DNA from: Stratiolaelaps scimitus
Lineage: Eukaryota; Arthropoda; Arachnida; Mesostigmata; Laelapidae
Direction of reading: 5' to 3'
Length of the DNA stretch: 64,000 bases
NCBI GenBank assembly: GCA_019614645.1
Contig: JABWDB010000018.1
Location: 3,340,501-3,404,500, forward strand
Numbering within the stretch: the first letter of the stretch is position 1; each line of letters begins with the position of its first letter. The translations under genes were made by a program, and so were the position numbers. Shown piece by piece: positions 9,074 to 17,024 of this stretch. The notes under the pieces are model-generated. The model did no database searches and had not been told where the DNA came from. It was given only the letters and a program-made list of their open reading frames with translations.

Positions 9074-9995
9074 ATGTCGTCAGGAACCCGCCGCACACGA
9101 GTGCCCTACGTGGAGGGACTTAATCCGGCAGAGACCCTTAGGATCATGACCGCTCCTCAGCTGGTTCTACAGCGAGTAGACCTTTTTTTTTCTTTAGAGG
9201 AGGAAATTTTCTTCAAACGCACGGTTACCACCAGAGACATTCCAATCTCCATGAAAGTGGGCCGATCCAGTGCAGGGTTGACGTGGATGACAAAACGCCT
9301 CTGCCTGCTAAAACCATCCTCTGCTGAGAGTGTATCTCTTCCACAGAGTCGGCACGCTTGGCATTACTACAGAGAGTGGACCTACCCCACGGGTACGTCC
9401 CGCTGGATGGTGGCGCAGCGGAGGAAGCGCACGATTTTCCTCTCGAGGAACTCGGGGGAAACGCTCCTCGGGAGCCGTCTCCTGCCCGTCAGCGCCGGCG
9501 GACCCGTGCGCGCCCAGCGCTGTGTGTCTGGGCCGCCTTGGCCCTGATTCTGCTGGCGGTGACTGCGATCACCTACATGTTCCTGCCCGTGCCGACGGAT
9601 ACATTTTTAGCGGCGACGGAGATGCCCATCACGACGCCCGTGCCCCGTCCAAAGGCGGACCCGGAAGACACGCCGACACCGACCACCTCAACCTGCCGAC
9701 CGTCCACATCGGCCACCATCCCTCCCGCCGACCCATCGGAACCACCACCACCAGTAGGCCCCCGATCGGTGGGGAAGTGATTTTCTGGTCCTTTGGGTGC
9801 GTCCCGGTCAACGGTCGCAGTCTCTGTATATCACGGGATATGGAGATGTGCGTTATACGTTGCCGGGGTGCTCCAGATCGCCCGCACATCCTGGTGGCTC
9901 CCGCCTCTCCCGCCAATCGGTCTTGGCTGATTCGAGCCATCAGCCCAGCCACGCTCGATCCGCTGTGCTCGGCGACGCGGCTGTACGTAGCCTGA
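9074..9995 (+). pseudogene. Family B, copy 2 (insert plus frameshift, 3' truncated)
   Basis: Same architecture as copy 1, including the ~197-bp insert flanked by GAGTAGACC/GAGTGGACC. A second frame change lies at about 9720, in the C-rich run before the PPIGGE block. The head (C-x8-C-x7-C-VI) is readable to LCSATRLYV and then breaks at about 9990 into a family A remnant. TATATAGG is at 8961-8968 upstream. Confidence 0.7.
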
Positions 9996-10455
9996 GGGCG
10001 AGATCATCGTAGAGACTGTAGAGTTAGAGACTCTACATCCAGAAGTGGACCAGGCGGATCCTCCATCACCTAAAACACCGATGTTGTGCTATATTCTGTG
10101 GTCTGTCGTTATCATCCTACTGGTGGCTTGCATTGTGTGGCTCGCGTTTGTTCCCCGAACCTTAGATCTTCGTCCAGTCGAGGTAGAGCCATCTCGTGAT
10201 CACTCTGAGGAAGAGGGGACCTCCAAGATTTCAATTAGGCCTGGGGTCTCGATTGTTATCGACCTTCGACAGTTCTCATGTACGCATGATGTGTGCGTAT
10301 CGGTCCACAAGCGAGTTTGCGTAATCCTGCCACATGCGGCAGTTAGCAAGGAGGAGACCATAGTCTATCCTATAGGTGCGGTGGCTATGGAAGGCTTCAG
10401 TTCTATCCGACAGCTGTGTGGAAATTATAAGCTTTTCCGTGTGTATGAAAAGTGA
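9990..10455 (+). pseudogene. Family A (subtype II), copy 3, 5' truncated
   Basis: Open from the joint to TGA 10455 without its own start. Acidic segment (VETVELETLHPEVD), transmembrane helix (VVIILLVACIVWLAF), stalk, then head with C-x4-C-x7-C-VI and C-x5-F-R-V-Y-E-K. AATAAA lies at about 10475. The absence of the Arg-rich N-terminus and the sharp joint with family B argue for a recombination product. A GTG at 10045 could in principle start a shorter protein, but this is unlikely. Confidence 0.65.
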
Positions 10456-10548
10456 TGCACCACCTACTCCCCAATAAATTTGTGCTTGGTATATCGGTCA
10501 CATTCATTTTCATTCATTGTTGACGCATAAGTGCTTATATATATATAT

Positions 10549-10920
10549 TGATAGAAGGAGGCAGATTCGTGTTGTTCACTAAGTGCGGCTCGGCTTGACC
10601 CGATATTCGTTCATGTTTATTGAAGCCCTTATATATTACAGCTGAAGTGAAAATGCTCAGGGGGAGAACAGCAAGTGAGGGTCGAATAAGCGTAGCCTTT
10701 CTGGGTAGCTTCGACGCTTTGCTTTTGTGTTCATCTATTTTGACGGTCACACGTGACTTAGTGCTTTCGTCCTTGTATATTTCGTTCTTTTCTTCTGTAG
10801 CATCATAGTAGCCGTTATTTAATCTCAGGGTCACACGAAGTGAATGCTTTTGTATTAGATGTGATGTTGACGAAGGCTCAAACGCTTAGCAGAAATATAT
10901 CATGGAGTTATATTTCAACA
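10549..10920 (-). repeat. LTR, type B, copy 2 (3' LTR of the older element)
   Basis: TGATAG...TTTCAACA, followed at 10921 by CTTCCCCTCTTTTGAGG (purine tract in element orientation). It is the left-hand 3' LTR of a minus-strand element that continues with the family A gene at 11279, env2 at 12032 and pol, and is interrupted by the near-intact element. Confidence 0.75.
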
Positions 10921-11229
10921 CTTCCCCTCTTTTGAGGCTCCGTCATGTTTAAGCAATGATACTTGATATATGCTTTGTTTCATGATCGCAGAATTGGTAG
11001 TGACATATGATAATCATATCTGGATCTTTATGTGATTTGTATGTGTGCGGCTACTGGTTGTTTTGTTCATCTTAACCAGTCTTTTAGGTGCTTGATATTA
11101 GAATATTTGTAGGTGCTGTGCTCAGTTCATATGAGTACATGTTCCGGTGTCGAATTCTCTCGTAGATATCCTCTTGAGCGTAGTGGACAAGTGGGTGGCG
11201 TCACCGTCGCTTCCATCCCACGTTTCCAC

Positions 11230-11238
11230 TATTTATAG
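11230..11238 (+). promoter_or_regulatory. TATA box of family A subtype II gene
   Basis: TATTTATAG, 41 bp before the ATG at 11279. The corresponding position in the 43109, 45477 and 47522 copies reads ATCGATATG or ATTGATATG, so those copies have a weakened box. Confidence 0.5.
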
Positions 11239-11278
11239 GTGCTTTCGATTGATCGTATTGTAGTTAGTTCGATCGGTC

Positions 11279-11922
11279 ATGGAACCAGTTATTCGGCAGC
11301 GTCGGGTTCAACGCGGTCTTGCTGGTGTACGAATCGCATTGAATCAAGCTCAAAGAGGTCTTGTGAGACCTATTAGAAGAATGTATGCTTTCCGAGGAGC
11401 CTTTCGACCTTGGATACCTCAGGCTGGACAGGCCGAAGCCGAGGTTCAAAAACCAGGACCAGGTGTTGAGTTGGTCGTGGAGACCGTGGAAGTTGAAGAT
11501 GCTCCACCGGACGTCGAAAACGCGGACCAGTCTGTATCGAAGAGGATGGTCTGTTGCGCCATTGTATCGGTTATAGCTATCTTTGTGATGGTCTTAGTCA
11601 TCTGGTTTGCTCTATCTTCCCCGGATATAGAGCTGCACTCGATCAATGTGGAAACCTCTCCTGATGACTCCAGAGATGAGGAGACCTCCAAGATCTCCCT
11701 AAGACCGGGGTTCTCGGTCGTTGTAGATCTCCGACAATTTTCGTGCTCACATGACGTGTGTGTGTGTCAGCATTAAAACGTATATGTGTAATTTTACCAC
11801 ATGCGCTAGTTGACAAGGGTGAGAAGATGATTTACCCTATTGGTGTAGTGCCAATATGTGGTTTTTCATCAATACGTCAACTCTGTGGGAATTACAAGTC
11901 TTTCAGAGTGTATGAGGAGTGA
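11279..11922 (+). pseudogene. Family A (subtype II), copy 4 (frameshift in GT repeat)
   Basis: Begins MEPVIRQRRV, Arg-rich (subtype II N-terminus), then an acidic stretch, a transmembrane helix (IVSVIAIFVMVLVIWFAL) and the head. Within the head a GTGTGTGTGT run is longer than in the intact 47522 copy, and the frame is lost at about 11765. In the shifted frame homology continues to C-x5-F-R-V-Y-E-E and TGA at 11922. AATAAA is at about 11985. Convergent with env2, stop-to-stop about 110 bp. Confidence 0.75.
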
Positions 11923-12031
11923 TGTAGGTTATAAGTACGTGTATATATATATATATATGTATCATGAACACTTTCAATGTGTATTCAATAAATTGTATCT
12001 CATGGATAGATGAGATTAATCCAATATACAT

Positions 12032-12517
12032 TTAATTATCTGTGTCTTCTACTTCACTAACAGTGCCTCTGTATGGGTTGTCGGGAGCGTTGGTTGTCAT
12101 TCTAACATAATCTTTTTTACATGCATATTTGCATACTTTGTATAGTATTGCAATTAATATCAGTTTGTTTATGAAAATGATCTGGCATATAGTTATTGTT
12201 TTCCATGTGGTACATCCTTCATTTGTGTGTGGTCTTGGTGTAGTCGTATTTGGATGTAAATGTTTTTTATAATCGGACCAGATGTTTTCTCCTCCGATTG
12301 GATCTTTGTCAGGTTGTAGACATACTCGATTCGGGTTTGCCTTTTGTTCACATAGGATTGACGATTCTATGCAGTAGCATGGAAATTCATTATTTGATGC
12401 TTCTATAATTAGACAGCTTATGTTTATTTGCTGGCATTGTGAATCACAGTCCTGATATTTAAAATAGCATTGCACTTGTCTAACCCACAACGTTATGAGT
12501 ATTGTGTTGAGTTTCAT
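12032..12517 (-). CDS. Env-like type I membrane protein, copy 2
   Basis: 161 codons, ATG to TAA, open throughout. Signal peptide, invariant ectodomain spacing C-x3-C-x6-C-x13-C-x6-C-x9-C, DPIGGE-x-IW, Thr/Pro stalk, juxtamembrane Cys, one helix, and a tail with YVRM and PDNPY. The start lies inside the end of pol, whose stop is at 12480-12482, so the two frames overlap by 38 nt. Diverged from the copies at 6427 and 14209, yet all motif positions are kept, which suggests selection on the protein. Confidence 0.75.
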   Translation of the reverse strand: MKLNTILITLWVRQVQCYFKYQDCDSQCQQINISCLIIEASNNEFPCYCIESSILCEQKANPNRVCLQPDKDPIGGENIWSDYKKHLHPNTTTPRPHTNEGCTTWKTITICQIIFINKLILIAILYKVCKYACKKDYVRMTTNAPDNPYRGTVSEVEDTDN

Positions 12518-12682
12518 CGTTGAGTTTGGTAAGTCCAGTTAAGGACCTAAGTTTTTGAAACTGTGCTTTCGGCAGTGGCTTTGTTAGTATGTCAGCTACT
12601 TGTGATTCTGTAGGGGTGTATTTTATGCCTATCGCTTTTCTCTCATACAGTTCTCGAACAAAATGAAACTTTACATCGATAT
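12480..12682 (-). pseudogene. Pol C-terminus of the older element (left part)
   Basis: RNase H tail of copia type with the motif VADILTKPL, ending at TAG 12480-12482. It is cut at 12682 by insertion of the near-intact element and resumes at 19355. Confidence 0.7.
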
Positions 12683-13108
12683 TGTTGGCCTTGACACTTT
12701 CTTGACACTAGCTCAGTACTTCTACTTGCTTAACTAGTACAGTGAATACACGACTTGATGTGCTGTTTGTTACTCGGAGCCGGCAGCGGGACTTCACCAG
12801 CTCACCTTGGACGCTAGGTTTGAAGTAACTCTATCAGGCTCGAGCTTGCTTTTATTAACCAGACCTGACCTAGGTGCGAGGGGTAGCCTAGGGCCCCCCG
12901 TCTCTCCCTGTACTATCGTCCGCTTCTCTCTCTATAATGCTGTAGGGTACCTGGTCTCTTTTCTGGTGTCGTTCTTAACTCTCCTTAAGACCTTAACATT
13001 GAGTTGGAATATTACTCAAACTTAGAATGTGTTCTACCTATGCGCGCATCTATCTAACACGGCTCTATGTCGCCAAGTGCGGGCCGAGACAACACTTGAT
13101 ATTCAACA
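12683..13108 (-). repeat. 3' LTR of the near-intact element (type E1)
   Basis: Starts TGTTGGCC and ends ATTCAACA on the plus strand. Followed at 13109 by CTCCCCCGTTTCTCGG, the complement of the polypurine tract that primes plus-strand synthesis. Confidence 0.9.
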
Positions 13109-13135
13109 CTCCCCCGTTTCTCGGTCGGCACTTGC
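13109..13135 (-). other. Polypurine tract of the near-intact element
   Basis: In element orientation CCGAGAAACGGGGGAG directly precedes the 3' LTR. The same purine block, with small changes, borders the type A, B, D and E LTRs and shows which side of each LTR is element interior. Confidence 0.7.
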
Positions 13136-13377
13136 TCGCCTGAACTTGATACACATTTGTCAGCTTTTTATATACAAGGTTTCTTCTAGCGTTCCGAATC
13201 GCATTCGGATAGCTCTACCTATATCTTCCACTTTTTCGTATGTGCATGTCGTCTCCACTGTTGACACTTATGACACGCGATCCCTGAGACTCCATTGTCA
13301 GTTGTGCTCAGCGCTTTTCGAGTTCACGTCGGTCTGACAACGTCCAGCGTACGCAAGAATCAGTTACCCCTGCAACC

Positions 13378-14073
13378 ATGCCGTCAAAAATGCGCCACAC
13401 ACGAGTGCCCCACGTGGAGGGCCTTAGCCGAGCGGAGGTCCTTAGGATCATGGACGCTCCCCAGTTGGTTCTGGAGCGAGTGGACGTACCCCACGGGTAC
13501 GTTCCGCTGGGTGCCGGCGCGGCGGAGGAAACCCATGACTTTCCTCTTGAGGAGCTCGGGGGGGACGCTCCTCGTCCCCGTCAGCGCCGGCGGACCCGCA
13601 CCCGCCCAGCGCTGTGTGCCTGGGCCGCCGTGGCCCTGACCCTACTGGTGGTGACTGCGGTCACCTACATCTTTTTGCCCGTGCCGACGGACACGTCCTC
13701 AGTGGCGACGGAGATCCCTATCTCGACGCCCGCGCCACGTCCAAAGGCGGATCCGGAAGGCACGACGCCACCGACCACCTCAACTACCATCCCTCCGCGC
13801 CGATCCATCGAAAGCACCACCACCACCAGGCCCCCGATCGGTCGGGAAGTGATCTTCCGGTCCTTTGGGTGTGTCCCAGTCAATGGTCGCAGTCTCTGCA
13901 CATCACGGGATATGGGGATGTGCGTCATACGCCGCCGGGGTGCTCCAGATCGCCCGCACATCCTAGTGGTCCGCGCCTCTCCCGCCGATCGGTCTTGGCT
14001 GACTCGAGCCATCAGTCCAGCCCCGCTCGATCCGCTGTGCTCAGCGACGCGGCTGTACGTGTCTGCCGACTAG
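13378..14073 (+). CDS. Antisense type II membrane protein, family B, intact copy
   Basis: 231 codons, ATG to TAG, uninterrupted. Residues 1-75 form a polar cytoplasmic part with an Arg-rich RQRRRTRTR patch. A helix (about 82-101, VALTLLVVTAVTYIFL) is followed by a Pro/Thr-rich mucin-like stalk (about 102-150), RPPIGREVI, then the head C-x8-C-x7-C-VI with a final C-x5-Y-V. It lies between env and the 3' LTR on the opposite strand, and its stop is 136 bp from the env stop. The upstream block that carries TATATAGG in the other B copies is deleted here, so promoter use is uncertain. It shares the PIGG-E-x-I motif with the env-like protein, possibly by chance. Function unknown; inferred cell- or particle-surface protein. 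Confidence 0.8.
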   Translation: MPSKMRHTRVPHVEGLSRAEVLRIMDAPQLVLERVDVPHGYVPLGAGAAEETHDFPLEELGGDAPRPRQRRRTRTRPALCAWAAVALTLLVVTAVTYIFLPVPTDTSSVATEIPISTPAPRPKADPEGTTPPTTSTTIPPRRSIESTTTTRPPIGREVIFRSFGCVPVNGRSLCTSRDMGMCVIRRRGAPDRPHILVVRASPADRSWLTRAISPAPLDPLCSATRLYVSAD

Positions 14074-14208
14074 TGGGCCAGCCGTGCGCCGTGGACTGCC
14101 CTCCTAAGGGCACTGTATTTATTTTATGTTTATATCTGTGTGTATATCCATATATTTGTTTCATATCGTTCACGTATTTATAATACATTTTTCACTGAAT
14201 ATACTCGA

Positions 14209-14691
14209 CTATTCTGCGTCTTCAATGGTATTCTGGTACGGGTTGTCATTGGTGTGTGTAGGTAATTCTTCGTAGTTGTTTCGTTTACATTTCTTGATCA
14301 TTATACGCGTCACGTTGTACATTACACATAGTGTGCCCATTGTGGACATTACAATGCTCACGACAGTCCAAGTCTTGTTAGTACACACCACTGTTGGTGC
14401 TTCTGTTGTTGTCGTTGTGTGGTGTCTGTTTCTATCGAAGTCTGGCCAGATGTCTTCACCTCCGATCGGTGGTCCCACCTTTCTAATGCACACCTCTTTC
14501 CGTGATGCATCCTGTACGCAGGCACTCTCTGATTCCATGCAGGTGTTACTAAACATCTCAGGGTTCATCTCTGCAATCAGGCAGCTAACAGACTTTTCCT
14601 TGCACTTCGCATCACAATCATCATACTCAAAGTATCCGTGCACTAGTCTCACCAGCAGACCCAGGATCAATGTGAGCGTCAGGCCTCTCAT
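14209..14691 (-). CDS. Env-like type I membrane protein of the near-intact element
   Basis: 160 codons. The start overlaps the pol stop as ATGA (14688-14691), an arrangement used elsewhere for termination-reinitiation. Clear signal peptide (LTLTLILGLLVRLVHG), six-Cys ectodomain with the same spacing as its relatives, PPIGGE-D-IW, Thr-rich stalk, a seventh Cys, a helix (about 107-127), then a tail with YEEL and NDNPY. The short ectodomain (about 85 residues) is far smaller than errantiviral or retroviral Env, and no fusion peptide is seen. It may be a receptor-binding, assembly or trafficking factor. Confidence 0.8.
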   Translation of the reverse strand: MRGLTLTLILGLLVRLVHGYFEYDDCDAKCKEKSVSCLIAEMNPEMFSNTCMESESACVQDASRKEVCIRKVGPPIGGEDIWPDFDRNRHHTTTTTEAPTVVCTNKTWTVVSIVMSTMGTLCVMYNVTRIMIKKCKRNNYEELPTHTNDNPYQNTIEDAE

Positions 14692-17021
14692 GCTGCCTTC
14701 TCAGTGATCCCGATTAGCTGTCTTAGCCGCTGGAATGTTGCCTTTGGGAGTGGCTTCGTCAGTACGTCAGCGAGTTGCAATTCCGTGGGCACGTAGTCCA
14801 CGGTTATAATCTTTCGTTCCACTAAATCTCTAATGAAGAAGTATTTAGTCTCGATATGTTTGGTGCGCCTGTAAAACTGCGGATTCTGAATTAGTTTAAT
14901 CGCTGATTGATTATCGACGTACAACTGAGTTATGCCAGAACAATTTAATTCATGCAACAAATTGTTCACCCAAATCATAGACTTGGCCGTCTCCGCAGCA
15001 GCAATAAATTCCGCCTCAGTGGTTGACGTTGCCACTGTTGATTGTCGCGTGGATGCCCAGATGATCGCACCACCCTGTCTCCTGATCACCGTCCCGCTCG
15101 TTGACTTGCGTGTGTTGGGATCTGCTGCAAAATCAGAATCAGAGAGAGCGGCGGAATCACATCCTGCTCTCCTGTTATATGTTATACCTAGTGAGGGGTT
15201 TGCCCTCAGGTAGCGTAAGACTTTCAGGGCAGCATGCCAATGCGCGCCGGTCGGTTTTTCCAGGAACCGTGACAGATATCCCACCGTAAACGCCATATCC
15301 AACCTGGTTCCCATTGCCAGGTACATTAACGATCCTATTAGCTCACGGTATGGATAACTGTGCTCTGTCTCCTCTGAATCAAGGGAGTACAATCCGCTGT
15401 CCGACGGGGTGGATGCTGGCCTGCAGTCTATCATATCGAACTTAGCCAATACCTCTCTGGCATAGTTCCCTTGGTGAATTCGAATGTCACCGTCTTTGGT
15501 TCGATCAATATTGATGCCCAGGAAATAAGACAGTGGACCGTGTGTGATTGTGAACTCCTTTGAAATATCAGCTAGGAAGTTCTTTATGACTCTCTCGGTC
15601 GTTCCACACACGATCGCATCATCTACGTAGATGCACATTATCAACCGCTCCTCTCCCTCGGTGTAGAATACACACGGGTCGGCTCGGCTACGGCTCATCC
15701 CCAAGCCGAGGAGCACGTCTCTTAGTTTGTTGTGAAAGCAACGCGGTGCCTGTTTCAGCCCATACATTGCTTTGTTTAATCGACATACACGCCCTGAGTT
15801 GTCGTTGAACCCTTCGGGCTGCGTCATGAATATTTCTTCCTCCAGTTCGGCATTTAGGAATGCCGTTTTCACATCGAACTGGTGTATACACATATTGAGT
15901 TCAGCTGCCACACTCAGTAGGGTTCTTATCGTTTCGAACCTCGCTACTGGGCTGAACAATTCTTTAAAGTCTACTCCAGCTCTCTGCGAATAGCCTTTTA
16001 CTACTAGTCGTGCCTTAAAGCGGTCTACCTCTCCGCTGGCATTTTTCTTAAGCTTGAAGATCCACCGACAGCCGATCGCCTTGCGATTCTTTGGCAAATC
16101 GGTCAGGGACCACACTCCAAAGTCATGCATAGACTTGAGTTCATCCTGCATTGCCTCGATCCAAGACTTCCTCTGTGCCGATCCTAAGGCCTCCTCCAGA
16201 GTGCTTGGCTCTACTATTTCACTTTTCTCTGTGGCGTTTGCTTCACAAGTGGTACCATCACCGTCGATGGGCTGGCTGCACACTTGATCGCTGTCGCTCT
16301 CTCCTTCTCTCGGCTCACTTGACTGTAGAAGATCGGGCTCATCTGCTCGCGCCTCTTCTTCATCTTCACTCAGTCGCTCCCCCGTAAGGTAGTCGACTCT
16401 TTCTCTTTCGTCTTCGTCTTCTGGTTCAGCCGGTCGTCGAGACGACCCGGGTTGTTCGGAGTCAGTGTCTTTCGGAGGGTGCAGCGGACTTGTTTTCGGG
16501 AAGGTTACATCTTTACTAGTAACTATAGTTCGTGTACCGGGGATCCAAAGTCTATACCCAGTTCCCAAATCAGTTATTCCAACCATTACCCCAGGTAGTC
16601 CCCGTTGTTCTAGTTTACCTCTATTAAGTTTCTGATTGAAATAATAACAGCGTGATCCAAAGGCATGGATTTTGCCCAGATATGGCTTGGTCCCATGTAT
16701 GACTTCGTATGACGTTTTGTCTTCCTCTGGTATTATTGTGATTGCGTTGAGGACTTGGACGCTAAAGTTTAAGGCTTCGGCCCACAACGTTTTTGGAAGA
16801 TTTGTACTAATGAGGAGTGTTCTAACCAAGTCTAATAATGTTCGGTTTGATCGCTCTGCTATTCCATTTTGTTGGGGTGTGTGGGGATTGGATAGTGTAT
16901 GTACCGCTCCAACCTGTTTGAGTACATTCGCTACTTTGCTATTGTTAAATTCGAGCCCTCCGTCAGAATGGAATTCGGTTATGTCTTTGCCGGTCGTGGT
17001 TCTGAACCATTTTACGTAATG
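14688..17021 (-). CDS. Copia pol, downstream part: integrase core, RT, RNase H
   Basis: About 777 codons in the same frame as the upstream gag section, separated from it by TAG 17022-17024. It begins HYVKWFRTTTG and carries the second Asp (FHSDGG) and the Glu (PQQNGIAERSNR) of the integrase DDE triad. Then come the variable acidic linker, RT with YVDD at about 15627, and RNase H with SDSDFAAD and the KPL end motif. No start codon lies close to the TAG, and the frame is fully open, so expression probably needs readthrough or another recoding event. The stop codon TGA overlaps the env start. Confidence 0.85.
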   Translation of the reverse strand, partial: HYVKWFRTTTGKDITEFHSDGGLEFNNSKVANVLKQVGAVHTLSNPHTPQQNGIAERSNRTLLDLVRTLLISTNLPKTLWAEALNFSVQVLNAITIIPEEDKTSYEVIHGTKPYLGKIHAFGSRCYYFNQKLNRGKLEQRGLPGVMVGITDLGTGYRLWIPGTRTIVTSKDVTFPKTSPLHPPKDTDSEQPGSSRRPAEPEDEDERERVDYLTGERLSEDEEEARADEPDLLQSSEPREGESDSDQVCSQPIDGDGTTCEANATEKSEIVEPSTLEEALGSAQRKSWIEAMQDELKSMHDFGVWSLTDLPKNRKAIGCRWIFKLKKNASGEVDRFKARLVVKGYSQRAGVDFKELFSPVARFETIRTLLSVAAELNMCIHQFDVKTAFLNAELEEEIFMTQPEGFNDNSGRVCRLNKAMYGLKQAPRCFHNKLRDVLLGLGMSRSRADPCVFYTEGEERLIMCIYVDDAIVCGTTERVIKNFLADISKEFTITHGPLSYFLGINIDRTKDGDIRIHQGNYAREVLAKFDMIDCRPASTPSDSGLYSLDSEETEHSYPYRELIGSLMYLAMGTRLDMAFTVGYLSRFLEKPTGAHWHAALKVLRYLRANPSLGITYNRRAGCDSAALSDSDFAADPNTRKSTSGTVIRRQGGAIIWASTRQSTVATSTTEAEFIAAAETAKSMIWVNNLLHELNCSGITQLYVDNQSAIKLIQNPQFYRRTKHIETKYFFIRDLVERKIITVDYVPTELQLADVLTKPLPKATFQRLRQLIGITEKAA

Positions 17022-17024
17022 CTA
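17022..17024 (-). promoter_or_regulatory. Candidate stop-readthrough site in integrase
   Basis: ATC TAG CAT TAC. TAG sits at exactly the same alignment position in the copia copies at 25060-25062 (ATA TAG CAA TTC) and 37550-37552 (CTA TAG CAA TTC). The frame is open immediately after in all three. The C-A after UAG resembles known leaky contexts. Confidence 0.6.
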
